Shown: piece after piece, positions 23,341 to 31,178 of the stretch | Layout of the letters: the number at the start of each line of letters is the position of its first letter | Numbering within the stretch: the stretch's first letter is position 1 | NCBI RefSeq assembly: GCF_047654785.1 | Contig: NZ_JASGKQ010000001.1 | Location: 930,001 to 994,000, forward strand | Reading direction: 5' to 3' | Origin: Pelomonas sp047654785 | GTDB lineage: Bacteria > Pseudomonadota > Gammaproteobacteria > Burkholderiales > Burkholderiaceae_C | DNA length: 64,000 bases | Program-made: the position numbers and the translations under genes | The notes under the pieces: model-generated | Databases searched by the model: none | The model's input: the letters and a program-made list of their open reading frames with translations, nothing else | Told to the model about the DNA's origin: nothing

Positions 23341-24882
23341 ATGATCAAACGACTTCTGTTGGGATGCCTGCTCGCGTTGGGCGGCTGGTCGGCGTGGGCC
23401 TTGCCGCCCGAGCTGGCGGCGCGCATCGCCGCAGGCGAGGGCGATGACCGCGTGGCGGCGTTGCAGCAGGCGCTGGCCGCGGGCGATGCGTCGCTCGGGC
23501 CGTTCCTGCGCGCGCTGCAGGACGGCCGGGTGTGGCTGCAGGGCGGACAGGCACTGGTGGTCGCCGAGGGCGCGGCGGCGCCGGCGGGCGCCGAGGAGCC
23601 GATGCTGAACAACCGCATGCGCCGCGAGATCGACGCGGCGCTGGCCGGGCTGGACCTGCTGTCCCCCGACCGCAATACCCGCGGCCAGGCGCTGGCGACG
23701 CTGCGCGACGACGCGGATGCGGCCAAGCTGCCGCTGTTCGAGAAGGCGCTCGCCGCGGAGACCGATGCCGGGCTGCGCGCGCAGCTGCAGGCCCTGCTGG
23801 CGGGCGCCCGGCTGTCGTCCGCCGACGTGGCGCAGCGCCGCGCCGCCGCGCTGGCACTGGCCGGCAGCGCCGACCCGGCGACGCGCGCGCTGCTGCTGGA
23901 AAGACTCGGCGCCGAGTCCGACCCCGCCGCGCGGGCCGCGATGCAGCAGGCCGCCGACGACATCGGTGGCCGCCTGGCCTGGGGCGAGCGCGCGCAGCTG
24001 CTGTTCTCGGGCCTGAGCCTGGGCTCGGTGCTGCTGCTGGTGGCGCTGGGCCTGGCCATCACCTACGGCCTGATGGGCGTCATCAACATGGCCCACGGCG
24101 AGCTGCTGATGGTGGGCGCCTACGCCACCTACAGCGTGCAGCAGGCGGTCCGCGCCTGGGCGCCGGCGGCCTTCGACTACTACCTGTGGCTGGCGCTGCC
24201 GGCCAGCTTCCTGGCCGCCGCGCTGGTGGGCGCGGCGATGGAGCGCAGCGTGATCCGCTGGCTCTACGGCCGGCCGCTGGAGACGCTGCTGGCCACCTGG
24301 GGCCTGTCGCTGGTGCTGATGCAGGGCGTGCGCAGCCTGTTCGGCGCGCAGAACGTGGCGGTGGAGAACCCGGCCTGGCTGTCCGGCGGCTGGGCGCTGC
24401 TGCCCAACCTGACGCTGCCCTACAACCGCCTGGCCATCCTCGCGTTCGCCGCGCTGGTGCTGGCGGGCATGGCGCTGCTGCTGGCGCGCACCCGGCTGGG
24501 CCTGATGGTGCGCGGCGTCACGCAGAACCGCCGCATGGCCGCCTGTGTGGGCGTCAACACCGCGCGGGTGGACACGCTGGCCTTCGCGCTGGGCTCCGGC
24601 GTCGCCGGCCTGGCCGGCTGCGCGCTGAGCCAGATCGGCAATGTCGGCCCGGACCTGGGCCAGAGCTACATCGTCGACGCCTTCATGGTGGTCGTGCTCG
24701 GCGGCGTGGGCCAGCTGGCCGGCACCGTCTACGCGGGCCTGGGCCTGGGCGTGCTGGCCAAGCTGCTGGAAGGCTGGCAGGGCGCGGTGCTCGCCAAGAT
24801 CGCGCTGCTGATGCTGCTGGTGCTGGTCATCCAGAAGAAGCCGCAGGGCCTGTTCGCGCTGAAGGGCAGGTCGGTCGAATGA
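23341..24882 (+). CDS. urtB: Urea ABC transporter permease UrtB
   Basis: A 513-residue inner-membrane permease of the LivH type with the large N-terminal extension typical of UrtB. Residues 1-20 are a signal/anchor, about 21-210 an Ala-rich helical exported domain, and about 218-513 the permease with the GLSLGSVLLLVALGLAITYG and GVINMAHGELLMVG motifs. The start at 23341 gives the signal-like N-terminus. The stop overlaps urtC (ATGA). Confidence 0.95.
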   Translation: MIKRLLLGCLLALGGWSAWALPPELAARIAAGEGDDRVAALQQALAAGDASLGPFLRALQDGRVWLQGGQALVVAEGAAAPAGAEEPMLNNRMRREIDAALAGLDLLSPDRNTRGQALATLRDDADAAKLPLFEKALAAETDAGLRAQLQALLAGARLSSADVAQRRAAALALAGSADPATRALLLERLGAESDPAARAAMQQAADDIGGRLAWGERAQLLFSGLSLGSVLLLVALGLAITYGLMGVINMAHGELLMVGAYATYSVQQAVRAWAPAAFDYYLWLALPASFLAAALVGAAMERSVIRWLYGRPLETLLATWGLSLVLMQGVRSLFGAQNVAVENPAWLSGGWALLPNLTLPYNRLAILAFAALVLAGMALLLARTRLGLMVRGVTQNRRMAACVGVNTARVDTLAFALGSGVAGLAGCALSQIGNVGPDLGQSYIVDAFMVVVLGGVGQLAGTVYAGLGLGVLAKLLEGWQGAVLAKIALLMLLVLVIQKKPQGLFALKGRSVE

Positions 24883-25925
24883 AGAAGCCTCTGCTCATCA
24901 TCGTGGCCGTGCTGGTGCTGCTCGTGCCGCTGCTGCACCTCGCCTTCCCGCCCGGCCACGCGCTGCACCTCAGCGAGTTCTACGTCGGCCTGCTCGGCAA
25001 GTTCCTGTGCTTCGCGATCTGTGCGCTGGCGCTGGACCTGATCTGGGGCTTCGGCGGCATCCTGTCGCTGGGCCACGGGCTGTTCTTCGCGCTCGGCGGC
25101 TATGGCATGGGCATGTACCTGATGCGCCAGATCGGCCGCGACGGGCAGTACCAGTCGGCGCTGCCGGACTTCATGGTCTTCCTGAACTGGCAGGAGCTAC
25201 CCTGGCACTGGGCGCTCAGCGACTCGCTGCTGGCCCAGCTCGTCCTGGCGCTGGCCGTGCCGGGCCTGCTGGCGGCGGTGTTCGGCTGGTTCGCCTTCCG
25301 CTCGCGCATCCAGGGCGTGTACTTCTCCATCATCACGCAGGCGCTCACCGTGGCCGCGATGCTGCTGTTCTTCCGCAACGAGACCGGCTTCGGCGGCAAC
25401 AACGGCTTCACGGACTTCAAGCGCATCGCCGGCCACGCGCTGAACACGCCGGGCATGCGGGTGGCGCTGTGCATGGCCAGCGGCCTCGCGCTGATCGGCT
25501 GCTACCTGGTCGCCCGCGGGCTCACGCGCAGCCGCTGGGGCCGCATCCTGCAGGCCATCCGCGACGCCGAGGGCCGCGTGCGCTTCCTGGGCTACGACCC
25601 GGTGGCCTTCAAGCTCGGCGCCTACGTCATCTCCGCGCTGATGTGCGCGCTGGCCGGCGCGCTCTACGTGCCGCAGGTGGGCATCATCAACCCCAGCGAG
25701 ATGAGCCCGGCGGCCAGCATCGAGATGGCCGTGTGGACGGCGGTGGGCGGGCGCGGCACGCTCATCGGGCCGGTGCTGGGCGCCTTCTTCGTCAACGGCA
25801 TCAAGTCCGTCTTCACCGTCTGGTGGCCCGAGGGCTGGCTCTACGTGCTGGGCGCGCTGTTCATCGCGGTGACGCTGTTCCTGCCGACCGGCCTCGCGGG
25901 CCTGGCCAGGAGGTTCAAGAAATGA
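24879..25925 (+). CDS. urtC: Urea ABC transporter permease UrtC
   Basis: A 348-residue LivM-type permease with about eight to ten membrane segments and the family motif GGILSLGHGLFFALGGYGMG. It pairs with UrtB to form the urea channel. ATG overlaps the urtB stop, and its own stop overlaps the urtD start, so the three are translationally coupled. Confidence 0.95.
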   Translation: MKKPLLIIVAVLVLLVPLLHLAFPPGHALHLSEFYVGLLGKFLCFAICALALDLIWGFGGILSLGHGLFFALGGYGMGMYLMRQIGRDGQYQSALPDFMVFLNWQELPWHWALSDSLLAQLVLALAVPGLLAAVFGWFAFRSRIQGVYFSIITQALTVAAMLLFFRNETGFGGNNGFTDFKRIAGHALNTPGMRVALCMASGLALIGCYLVARGLTRSRWGRILQAIRDAEGRVRFLGYDPVAFKLGAYVISALMCALAGALYVPQVGIINPSEMSPAASIEMAVWTAVGGRGTLIGPVLGAFFVNGIKSVFTVWWPEGWLYVLGALFIAVTLFLPTGLAGLARRFKK

Positions 25926-26755
25926 CCCCGGAACTGCTGGAGGCGGGCGCGCAGGCGCGCTCGCGCGCGCTGACCCGGGTCGTCACCGGCGACGGCCCGG
26001 TGTTCAACCAGGGCGTGGCGCTGTACGTCGAAGACCTGCGGGTCGCCTTCGACGGCTTCCAGGCGCTCGGCGGCCTGAGCTTCACCGTCGGCGTGGGCGA
26101 GCTGCGCTGCGTCATCGGCCCCAACGGCGCCGGCAAGACGACGACGATGGACTGCATCACCGGCAAGACCCGGCCCGACAGCGGCCGCATCTTCTTCGGC
26201 AGCAACCTCGACCTGCGCACGATGAACGAGCAGCAGATCGCCCGCGCGGGCATCGGCCGCAAGTTCCAGAAGCCCACCGTGTTCGAGGCGCTGAGCGTCG
26301 CCGAGAACCTGGAGCTGGCGCTGGCCGGCGACCGCCGCGCGCGTTTTGCGCTGCGCGCCCGGCTCACCGGCGCGCAGCGCGACCGCATGGCCGAGCTGCT
26401 GCGCACCGTCCACCTGGCCGACCAGCGCCACCGCGCGGCCGGCCTGCTCAGCCACGGCCAGAAGCAGTGGCTGGAGATCGGCATGCTGCTGGCGCAGGAC
26501 CCCAAGCTGCTGCTGCTGGACGAGCCCGTGGCCGGCATGACCGACGAGGAAACCGAGCGCACGGCCGAGCTGTTCCTGAGCCTGGAAGGCCAGCACTCGC
26601 TGGTCGTCGTCGAGCACGACATGAGCTTCGTCGCCACGCTGGCGTCGACGCACCGTACCGTCACGGTCCTGCACGAAGGCCAGACCCTGGCCGAGGGCAC
26701 GATGGCGCAAGTCCAGGCGGATGAGAAGGTGATCGAGGTGTACCTTGGCCGATGA
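25922..26755 (+). CDS. urtD: Urea ABC transporter ATPase UrtD
   Basis: A 277-residue LivG-type ATPase: Walker A GPNGAGKT at 66-73, a signature region LLSHGQKQWLEIG in place of the standard LSGGQ, and Walker B LLLLDEPVAGM. The SHGQ form of the signature is usual for UrtD. It energises urea uptake together with UrtE. It overlaps urtE by 11 bases. Confidence 0.95.
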   Translation: MTPELLEAGAQARSRALTRVVTGDGPVFNQGVALYVEDLRVAFDGFQALGGLSFTVGVGELRCVIGPNGAGKTTTMDCITGKTRPDSGRIFFGSNLDLRTMNEQQIARAGIGRKFQKPTVFEALSVAENLELALAGDRRARFALRARLTGAQRDRMAELLRTVHLADQRHRAAGLLSHGQKQWLEIGMLLAQDPKLLLLDEPVAGMTDEETERTAELFLSLEGQHSLVVVEHDMSFVATLASTHRTVTVLHEGQTLAEGTMAQVQADEKVIEVYLGR

Positions 26756-27449
26756 CATCCTGACCGTCGACAAGCTGCAGCAGCACTACGGCGGCTCGCA
26801 CATCCTGCGCGGCCTGAGCCTGGCGCTGAAGCCGGGCGAGGTCACCGTCGTGCTGGGCCGCAACGGCGTCGGCAAGACCACGCTGCTGAAGAGCCTGATG
26901 GGCGTCGTGCCCGTCACGTCCGGCGGCATCATGCTGGCCGGCGAGGATCTCGGCCCGCTGCGCACCCACCAGCGCGTGCGCGCCGGCCTCGGCTACGTGC
27001 CGCAGGGCCGCGAGATCTTCGGCCGGCTCACGGTCCTGGAGAACCTGCAGATGGGCCTGGCCAGCCAGCCCGCCGGCACGCCGCTGCCCAAGGCGCTGTT
27101 CGAGCTCTTCCCGGTGCTCGACAAGATGCGCGGCCGCCGCGGCGGCGACCTCTCCGGCGGCCAGCAGCAGCAGCTCGCCATCGCCCGCGCGCTCGCGCCG
27201 GGGCCGAAGGTGCTGCTGCTGGACGAACCCACCGAAGGCATCCAGCCCAACGTCATCCAGGACATCGGCCGCGTCATCAAGCACCTGGCGCACGACCAGG
27301 GCCTGGCGGTCGTGCTCGTCGAGCAGTTCTACGACTTCGCCGAGGAGCTGGCCGACCAGTACCTGCTGATGCAGCGCGGTGAGATCGTCATGCGCGGGCG
27401 GGGCGCGGACATGAAGGCGGACGGGGTGAGGGAGCGGCTGGCGATCTGA
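26745..27449 (+). CDS. urtE: Urea ABC transporter ATPase UrtE
   Basis: A 234-residue LivF-type ATPase: Walker A GRNGVGKT at 38-45, Q-loop region GYVPQGREIF, signature LSGGQQQQLAIARAL and Walker B VLLLDEPTEGI. The only start that opens the conserved N-terminus is a TTG at 26745, inside urtD, so translation is probably coupled. It is the last transporter gene; urease genes, which often follow, are replaced here by mobile-element debris. Confidence 0.94.
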   Translation: MADDILTVDKLQQHYGGSHILRGLSLALKPGEVTVVLGRNGVGKTTLLKSLMGVVPVTSGGIMLAGEDLGPLRTHQRVRAGLGYVPQGREIFGRLTVLENLQMGLASQPAGTPLPKALFELFPVLDKMRGRRGGDLSGGQQQQLAIARALAPGPKVLLLDEPTEGIQPNVIQDIGRVIKHLAHDQGLAVVLVEQFYDFAEELADQYLLMQRGEIVMRGRGADMKADGVRERLAI

Positions 27450-27478
27450 CGCCATCTCGGCGAGGTGCCGGACGCCAT

Positions 27479-27811
27479 GGAAGCGGGTGCCGGGTCGAGG
27501 CGCTGCAGTTGGCCAGCATGGACAAGATCGAGCGCGCACTGGCGCTGTTCATGGTGGTGTCCTGGCGCATCGGGCGGTTGATGCGGCTGGGGCGCACCTG
27601 CCCGGACCTGCCGGCCACGCTGGTGTTCGACGCCGACGAGATCCATGCGGCCTACGTGCTGACCAACAAGCCATTGCCGGACAAGCCACCCAGCCTCAAC
27701 GAGGTGGTGCGCCGCGTGGCCATGCTGGGTGGCTTCCTCGCGCGTAAAGGTGATGGCGAGCCGGGCGTCAAAACCTTGTGGATCGGCCTGCAGCGCGTCA
27801 TGGACTTCGCC
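27479..27811 (+). pseudogene. C-terminal fragment of an IS4/Tn5-like transposase
   Basis: The + strand reads, without a start codon of its own, as the tail of an IS4-family (Tn5-like) transposase: the VEALQLASMDKIERALALF segment, then CPDLPATLVFDADEIHAAY and LGGFLARKGDGEPGVKTLW. The catalytic core upstream is missing, and similarity stops abruptly at VMDFA (27811), where an unrelated element begins. It cannot make a working enzyme. Confidence 0.8.
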
Positions 27812-28104
27812 TCAGGCAGCAGTTCCAGCAATTGCGGGATCGCCTTGATCTCGTTGCTCTTGTCGGCCGTGCGGATCTGGCCCAGCGTGACGCCGGATGC
27901 GCTGTCCCAGGCCGACACCAGGTGCGCCATCGCCCCATCCGCGTCGTGCGAGCCGCGCACGCTCTTGCCGTCGATGTGGATCGCCTGCGACTGCAGGTCC
28001 GGGCACAGCCGGCTCATCCAGGCGATGAAGCAGGCCTCGAAGCGCTTGGCATCGAGCAGCGCGAACACCCGGCTGAAGGTGTCGTGCGAGGCCATGCCGC
28101 TGTC
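27810..28104 (-). pseudogene. Internal fragment of an ISAs1-family transposase
   Basis: The minus strand encodes a stretch typical of ISAs1 (H-repeat) transposases: SHDTFSRVFALLDAKRFEAC, AIHIDGKSVRGSHDADG and the first part of the DDE domain ending IPQLLELL. Both ends are missing. It abuts the IS4-like fragment on one side and a relaxase fragment on the other, in a different reading frame. Confidence 0.85.
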
Positions 28105-28395
28105 AAAGGGCAACAGTCTTGCCGTCATCGAGCATCGCGTAGCGCCCGCTGGCGAGCATGACGCTACGCCGGTAGATGCCGGCCACGCGCTGCCCGTCGG
28201 CCATCGGGCGATGCTCCAGGCCGGTATCGGCGGCAATGTCCTTCGCGGCCCGTGCCAGCTCCCGGTTGCGCCGCGTGTCCAGCAGGTTGCACGCCAGGAT
28301 CACGCGCTGCCCGCGCCGTTCGGCCAACCCTTGTTCGGCCAGGAAGTCGGCGCGCTGCTGCATGGCCTCGCCACCAAAGCCCCGATCGCCCAGGC
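28103..28395 (-). pseudogene. Fragment of a DUF3363-type relaxase
   Basis: The minus strand reads as a piece of the DUF3363 domain of a conjugative relaxase: RADFLAEQGLAERRGQRVI, then LEHRPMADGQRVAGIYRRSV and MLASGRYAMLDDGK. The N-terminal nicking domain and the C-terminus are absent. It is evidence that an integrative conjugative or mobilisable element was once here. The boundary near 28395 is approximate. Confidence 0.75.
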
Positions 28396-28410
28396 CGGAA
28401 CCGCTGCCGA

Positions 28411-28497
28411 AAGGGGGGGCGGCGATGCTCGCGGCATCGAGCTGCGAGCACATCGCCAGAGCGGGCCGGCTTGGGAGCGGCCCGGCGCTCGGCCCGC
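28411..28497. repeat. REP-like intergenic repeat, copy 2
   Basis: The same element as at 17352: a GGGGGGCGGCGATG core, GCACATCGCCAG, and a 37-base end (28461-28497) bounded by GCGGGCCG/CGGCCCGC that is identical to 17399-17435. It ends 16 bases before the stop of the TRIC-like channel gene. Confidence 0.75.
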
Positions 28498-28512
28498 CAT
28501 GCCCTGGGACCG

Positions 28513-29163
28513 TCAGCGCCGGCTGTCGATCCGCCAGGCCGGCAGTGTCCAGCCCGTCCACAGCGCCAGGCCGCGCAGCAGCACCGCCGTCGCCGCCGCC
28601 GCGCTGATGGCGGCCCACTGCGGCGCCCCGAGCTGCACGGCGGCCACCAGCGCCCAGCCGCCGACGAAGCTGCACAGCGCGTAGGGCCGGTGGTCGTGGA
28701 AGGCGGCGGGGATCTCGTTGCAGACGATGTCGCGCAGCACGCCGCCGAAGGTGGCGGTGATGACGCCCATCAGCACCGCGACGATGGCCGGCATGCCCGC
28801 GTCCAGCGCCACCAGCGCGCCGTTGGCGGTGAACAGGCCCAGGCCCAGCGCGTCGGGCCACTGGATGGCCCGCTCGGTCAGCGCCAGGTGGCGGCGGCGC
28901 ATCAGCAGCATCGCCGCTAGGCACAGCGCCATCAGCGCCCACAGCCAGTCCGCGTGCTCGACCCAGAAGAAGGGCCGGCGGTCCAGCAGCACGTCGCGCA
29001 GCGTGCCGCCGCCGAAGGCCGACAGGCCGGCGACGACGCACAGGCCCACCGCGTCGAGCTGCTTGCGCGCGCCGGCCAGCAGGCCGGACAGCGCGAAGGC
29101 GAGGGTGGCGGCGACCTCGACGGCGGACTGCAGCGTGGAGAAGTTGAGGGCGGGAGGCTTCAT
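28513..29163 (-). CDS. TRIC-type cation channel family membrane protein (YicG/UPF0126)
   Basis: A 216-residue, seven-helix inner-membrane protein of the bacterial TRIC/UPF0126 family. It shows the internal duplication expected: GLSAFGGGTLRDVLLDRRP in the first half and ATFGGVLRDIVCNEIP in the second, the kinked Gly-Gly elements lining the pore. Family members conduct monovalent cations or glycine-like solutes. Its stop is close to the mobile-element debris, but the gene is full length. Confidence 0.92.
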   Translation of the reverse strand: MKPPALNFSTLQSAVEVAATLAFALSGLLAGARKQLDAVGLCVVAGLSAFGGGTLRDVLLDRRPFFWVEHADWLWALMALCLAAMLLMRRRHLALTERAIQWPDALGLGLFTANGALVALDAGMPAIVAVLMGVITATFGGVLRDIVCNEIPAAFHDHRPYALCSFVGGWALVAAVQLGAPQWAAISAAAATAVLLRGLALWTGWTLPAWRIDSRR

Positions 29164-29219
29164 GGCGGGCGGATCATCCCCCGGCGGCGCCCGGGGAGGC
29201 CCTGCCGGCGCCGCCGGCC

Positions 29220-30788
29220 TCACCGGATCGTCGTGTAGCGGGCTTCGAAATAGTCGTTGGAGCGGTGCGGCGTGTCCACGCCCGGCTTCATCGCCCAGGG
29301 GCGGACCTGGTGGTGCAGCGGGATGAACAGCGCCTCGTCGCGCACGCGCAGCAGCGCCTCGCGGATCAGCGCGTTGCGCCGGGGCACGTCGGGCTCGAAC
29401 TTGATCTTCTGCACCAGCGCGTCCAGCGCGGCGTCGCTGACCTTGCCGAAGTTGAAGTTGCCGTCCGCCCCGCTGGTGCGCGTGTGGCCCCAGGCCTGCA
29501 GCGCGTACAGCGCGTCGTAGGTCGACACGCCCCAGCCCAGCATGAAGAACGGCGATTCGCCGCGCTGGAAGGTCTGGCTGTGCGTGGCGAACGGCGCGGC
29601 GACCAGGCGCGCCTTCACGCCGATCCGGGCCCACATCGACACCGCTGCCTGGCACACCTGCTCGTCGTTCACGTAGCGGTTGTTCGGGCAGTGCAGTGGC
29701 ACCTCGAAGCCCTGCGGGTAGCCGGCCTCGGCCAGCAGCCGGCGGGCCCTGGCCGGGTCGGGCTTCGCGGGCGCGTCCAGCGCCGCGTCGTAGCCGTTGA
29801 CGCCTGGCGGCACCATCAGCGCCGCCGGCACCGACAGTCCGCGCATGATGCTGCGCTTGATCGCCTCGCGGTCCAGCGCCAGGTTCAGCGCCTCGCGCAC
29901 GCGCCGGTCCTTGAACGGGTTGCGGCCCTTCACGTCCGAGCCGCGCAGCTCGTCGCTGCCCTGGTCCATCACGAAGAAGACGGTGCGGATCTCGGCGCCC
30001 TCCAGCAGCTTGACCTTGCCCTCCGCCTTGAGCTTGAAGAAGTCCTGCGGCGGCAGGTCGGTGACCAGGTCCACGTCGCCCGACAGCAGCGCCGCCACGC
30101 GCGTGGGCGGCGACTTGATCGGCAGGTAGCTCAGCTCGGTCACGTTGCCGGGGTTTTTGTCCCACCAGTCCTTGTTGGCCACCAGCTTCACGGCCTGGTC
30201 GGGCTGCCAGCCGACCAGCCGGTAGGGCCCGGTGCCGTTCGCGTTGCGCGCGGCGAAGTTCTCCTCCCTGGCCTTGTAGTCCTGCGTGCTGGTGGCCTTG
30301 TGCTTCTCCGACCACGGCTTGCTCATGATCTGGAAACTGATGATGTTCTGCAGCAGCATCGGCGTCGGTGCCTCCAGCAGGAAGTCCACCGTATGGGCGT
30401 CGACCTTGCGCACCTCCCGGACGCCCGACACATAGGTCTGCTTGGTGCCCTGCGGCTGCGTGATGCGGCCGAAGCTGAACACCACGTCGTCCGCGGTAAA
30501 CGGCGTGCCGTCGTGGAACTTCACGCCGCGGCGCAGCTCGAAGCGCACCTGCGTCGGCGACAGGTAGGTCCACTTCGTCGCCAGCGAGGGCTCGGGCCGG
30601 TAGTCGCGGCCCAGCCGCGTCAGGCCCTCGTAGAGGTGCGTGCCGATGGCGTTGGAGGTGGTGTGGTCCTGCGAGTGCGGGTCCAGCGTCAGGATGTCGT
30701 TCTGCGCGGCCCAGCGCAGCGGCGCGGCGGCGGCCGTGCCCAGCGTGAGCGCGGCCAGCAGGGGCAGGAGTCGGAGCGTGGCGGTCAT
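29220..30788 (-). CDS. Family-5 extracellular solute-binding protein, paralogue of the one at 3265
   Basis: A 522-residue periplasmic binding protein with a signal peptide of about 22 residues (cleavage near TAAAA/PL) and the SBP-5 motif VKFHDGTPFTADDVVFSFG. As with the protein at 3265, no transporter permease or ATPase gene is adjacent. The two share length, signal-peptide type and blocks such as DPHSQ and the NNRYVNDEQVCQA region, so they arose by duplication. The substrate is unknown. Confidence 0.9.
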   Translation of the reverse strand: MTATLRLLPLLAALTLGTAAAAPLRWAAQNDILTLDPHSQDHTTSNAIGTHLYEGLTRLGRDYRPEPSLATKWTYLSPTQVRFELRRGVKFHDGTPFTADDVVFSFGRITQPQGTKQTYVSGVREVRKVDAHTVDFLLEAPTPMLLQNIISFQIMSKPWSEKHKATSTQDYKAREENFAARNANGTGPYRLVGWQPDQAVKLVANKDWWDKNPGNVTELSYLPIKSPPTRVAALLSGDVDLVTDLPPQDFFKLKAEGKVKLLEGAEIRTVFFVMDQGSDELRGSDVKGRNPFKDRRVREALNLALDREAIKRSIMRGLSVPAALMVPPGVNGYDAALDAPAKPDPARARRLLAEAGYPQGFEVPLHCPNNRYVNDEQVCQAAVSMWARIGVKARLVAAPFATHSQTFQRGESPFFMLGWGVSTYDALYALQAWGHTRTSGADGNFNFGKVSDAALDALVQKIKFEPDVPRRNALIREALLRVRDEALFIPLHHQVRPWAMKPGVDTPHRSNDYFEARYTTIR

Positions 30789-30849
30789 GCGGCGTCCTCG
30801 GGCGGGCTGCGGAAGCCGAAAAATGTAGCGGCGCCCCGCCGCCGTCCGG

Positions 30850-31143
30850 TTAGGGCTTGTCCCCAAGGTCGAAGGAGCAGTCGCAGCCGGCGCCCGCGGC
30901 GATCCAGCGCCGCACCAGCCAGCCGCGCAGGCCGCCGGGCTGCGCAGCCAGCGCGCCGCACGCATAGCGGGCGCCGGTCCAGCGCAATGCCGCGCACGCG
31001 CCGCTCAGGCGCCGGCTCAGCAGCACGCCCAGCGGGCAGGGCTCGACCAGGCAGCAGACGCCGCAGCCGTTGCAGGGGGCGCCGGCCGCTGGCTTGGGCG
31101 GCGCGTCGGGGTGGATCTCGATGATGACCTGCGAGGCTTTCAC
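30850..31143 (-). CDS. YkgJ-like cysteine-cluster protein
   Basis: A 97-residue protein with a compact cysteine cluster CNGCGVCC followed by EPC (Cys24, 27, 30, 31, 36), as in the YkgJ/CxxCxxCC family thought to bind zinc or an iron-sulfur cluster. Two further Cys residues near the C-terminus (CDCSF) may complete the site. No signal peptide. The function is unknown. Confidence 0.82.
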   Translation of the reverse strand: MKASQVIIEIHPDAPPKPAAGAPCNGCGVCCLVEPCPLGVLLSRRLSGACAALRWTGARYACGALAAQPGGLRGWLVRRWIAAGAGCDCSFDLGDKP

Positions 31144-31178
31144 ATGGGCACCGGGTCAGGAGGAGCGGGCCGCCACCG

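Noticed and set aside
28103..29041. One minus-strand frame joining the TRIC region to the relaxase fragment, as a fusion gene
   Set aside because: The TRIC gene is complete in another frame; only the last 90 or so residues of this frame resemble the relaxase.
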